The position numbers and the translations under genes are program-made. From JAIYDJ01 sp031400505 (lineage in GTDB: Bacteria; Pseudomonadota; Alphaproteobacteria; Rhodobacterales; Rhodobacteraceae), in assembly GCA_031400505.1 (NCBI GenBank), contig JANNPZ010000037.1, forward strand, positions 1 to 52,197: a DNA stretch of 52,197 bases. The letters are read 5' to 3'. How positions within the stretch are numbered: the stretch's first letter is position 1; every line of letters begins with the position of its first letter. The notes under the pieces are model-generated. The model had not been told where the DNA came from. It ran no database searches and worked only from the letters and a program-made list of their open reading frames with translations. Shown piece after piece: positions 51,462 to 52,197 of the stretch.

Positions 51462-52197
51462 TCAGCTTACCAGATTGGCATCCGGCACATGCACAGGCTC
51501 GTTGAGGAAATCAAAACTGTCGCTGACCTGGAAATCCGTTACATCCCCATCGAAATAGCGGTTCCAGGCTGTGCCGAGCGTCCAGCCCGCCTCACGTCCG
51601 CCCGCGCCGGTAAACTGGAAGTCCGTGCCGGTTTCATCCAGCACCAGTTTGTCATCAACAAAGATCTGCAGGCGATCCCCGTCCTGATCCAGCAAAACCG
51701 TTGCGTTGTGCAGATCGGTATCGTTCAGCCCCAGGTCCTTGACGGTAAAGCCCTTGAGCTCGCCACCTGCCGTGGCGACATGCACCGCCAACCCGTCCTC
51801 TTGCAGGGTCAGACCGACTTTCATGTGGTTCCAGACCAGGCGATCCGTGCTGCCATCCGCCTCGTCCCGGCTGAAATCGACCGAGAAGGCGATCTGATCG
51901 GACTGCTCGTACTGTGTAAGCCGCCCGACATTCACATAATCCTTGTCCCCATCCATGCGCAGCCTGGGTGTGCCGTCTTCCGTCACGACGGCTGCATTTT
52001 CCATCAGCATCTTGGACGTCACGGCGGCGATATTCAGCGTGTAGCCGTCAAGCACGGGGGCCTTTTGCGGGCTGCTTGGCTGATCGGCCACAGGATCGGT
52101 AACCACCGGATCAGGGGCGGGGGGCGCCTCTACGGGGTCGGACACGACCACCGGTGCAGGAACCGCAACCGGCGTGACGGTGGCACTGGCGGTGGCA
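51462..52197 (-). CDS. Beta-helix/PKD/LamG secreted protein, C-terminal part (residues 748-945); starts at 2243 across the junction
   Basis: Continuation of the gene that starts at 2243; bases 52057-52197 duplicate 1-141. It encodes the end of the Pro-rich linker (DPVEAPPAPDPVVTDPVAD) and a second LamG/concanavalin-like domain (about 752-930, e.g. LVWNHMKVGLTLQEDGLAVH, IFVDDKLVLDETG). The end is FDFLNEPVHVPDANLVS, a hydrophobic/acidic tail that could be the uncleaved type I secretion signal. Seen as a linear window it would be miscalled as a separate 229-residue protein starting at an internal GTG. The terminator follows at 51361-51400. Confidence 0.9.
   Translation of the reverse strand, partial: ATASATVTPVAVPAPVVVSDPVEAPPAPDPVVTDPVADQPSSPQKAPVLDGYTLNIAAVTSKMLMENAAVVTEDGTPRLRMDGDKDYVNVGRLTQYEQSDQIAFSVDFSRDEADGSTDRLVWNHMKVGLTLQEDGLAVHVATAGGELKGFTVKDLGLNDTDLHNATVLLDQDGDRLQIFVDDKLVLDETGTDFQFTGAGGREAGWTLGTAWNRYFDGDVTDFQVSDSFDFLNEPVHVPDANLVS
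52057..52197. repeat. Terminal direct repeat (circular overlap), right copy
   Basis: Identical to bases 1-141. It ends within a tandem GGTGGCACTGGC repeat of the linker-coding region; the full 141-base match is far longer than that repeat, so the overlap is not an artefact of it. Confidence 0.93.

Noticed and set aside
1..52197. CRISPR arrays, tRNA or rRNA genes
   Set aside because: No regularly spaced repeats with unique spacers and no tRNA- or rRNA-like sequence were seen.

Overview
The window is very probably one complete circular plasmid. Its first 141 bases (1-141) recur exactly as its last 141 (52057-52197), and a single reading frame passes intact through the join. Collapsing the repeat gives a 52,056-bp circle. 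GC content is high. The RPA-type replication initiator, ParA/ParB pair, VPLPA-CTERM/exosortase D system and a homologue of a Rhodobacter gene-transfer-agent spike protein all point to the Rhodobacteraceae (roseobacter/rhodobacter group). An overlap of exactly 141 bases would fit a k-mer-length overlap from a short-read assembler. I see no tRNA, rRNA, CRISPR, insertion sequence, conjugation gene, toxin-antitoxin pair or transcription factor.

Layout on the circle. (1) A type I secretion operon (ABC ATPase 7500-5755, HlyD adaptor, TolC/NodT-type outer-membrane lipoprotein, all minus strand) is followed by its probable cargo: a 945-residue beta-helix/PKD/LamG protein encoded from 2243 down to 1 and on through 52056 to 51462. 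(2) The backbone lies at 7.8-12.8 kb: palindromes that may be the centromere, a metallophosphoesterase, repA (minus), an origin with a DnaA box and three 22-bp iterons, then parA-parB (plus). (3) At 13.1-14.6 kb are two related secreted proteins ending in VPLPA-CTERM sorting signals. (4) At 14.7-27.1 kb is an exosortase-type exopolysaccharide locus in two divergent arms: ATPase-Wzz-tyrosine kinase-glycosyltransferase to the left; initiating sugar transferase, PrsT-like TPR lipoprotein, Wza-like export protein, outer-membrane beta-barrel and exosortase D/EpsI to the right. (5) At 27.2-51.3 kb are assembly and decoration genes: rhomboid protease, further glycosyltransferases, Wzx flippase, Wzy polymerase, two acyltransferases, a pyruvyltransferase, an FrhB-like iron-sulfur protein, a sulfotransferase, a serine recombinase, a phytase/esterase-like beta-propeller, a phage/GTA-type spike base protein and two more beta-helix proteins.

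Together the genes describe a nearly self-contained Wzx/Wzy-dependent pathway for a surface polysaccharide that is probably acidic (pyruvate, sulfate, acyl groups), with its own secreted polysaccharide-active or matrix proteins and a dedicated protein-sorting system. Precursor nucleotide-sugar synthesis and regulation are absent and presumably chromosomal. This resembles the attachment/biofilm plasmids known from roseobacters, though no rhamnose operon is present.

The most unusual points are: two paralogous beta-helix proteins that appear to leave the cell by different routes (type I versus Sec); a 34-bp perfect palindrome paired with a second 16-bp palindrome that could be parS; a GTA-type capsid-spike base gene embedded among polysaccharide genes; and a complete VPLPA-CTERM/XrtD system with substrates and polysaccharide partners on one replicon.
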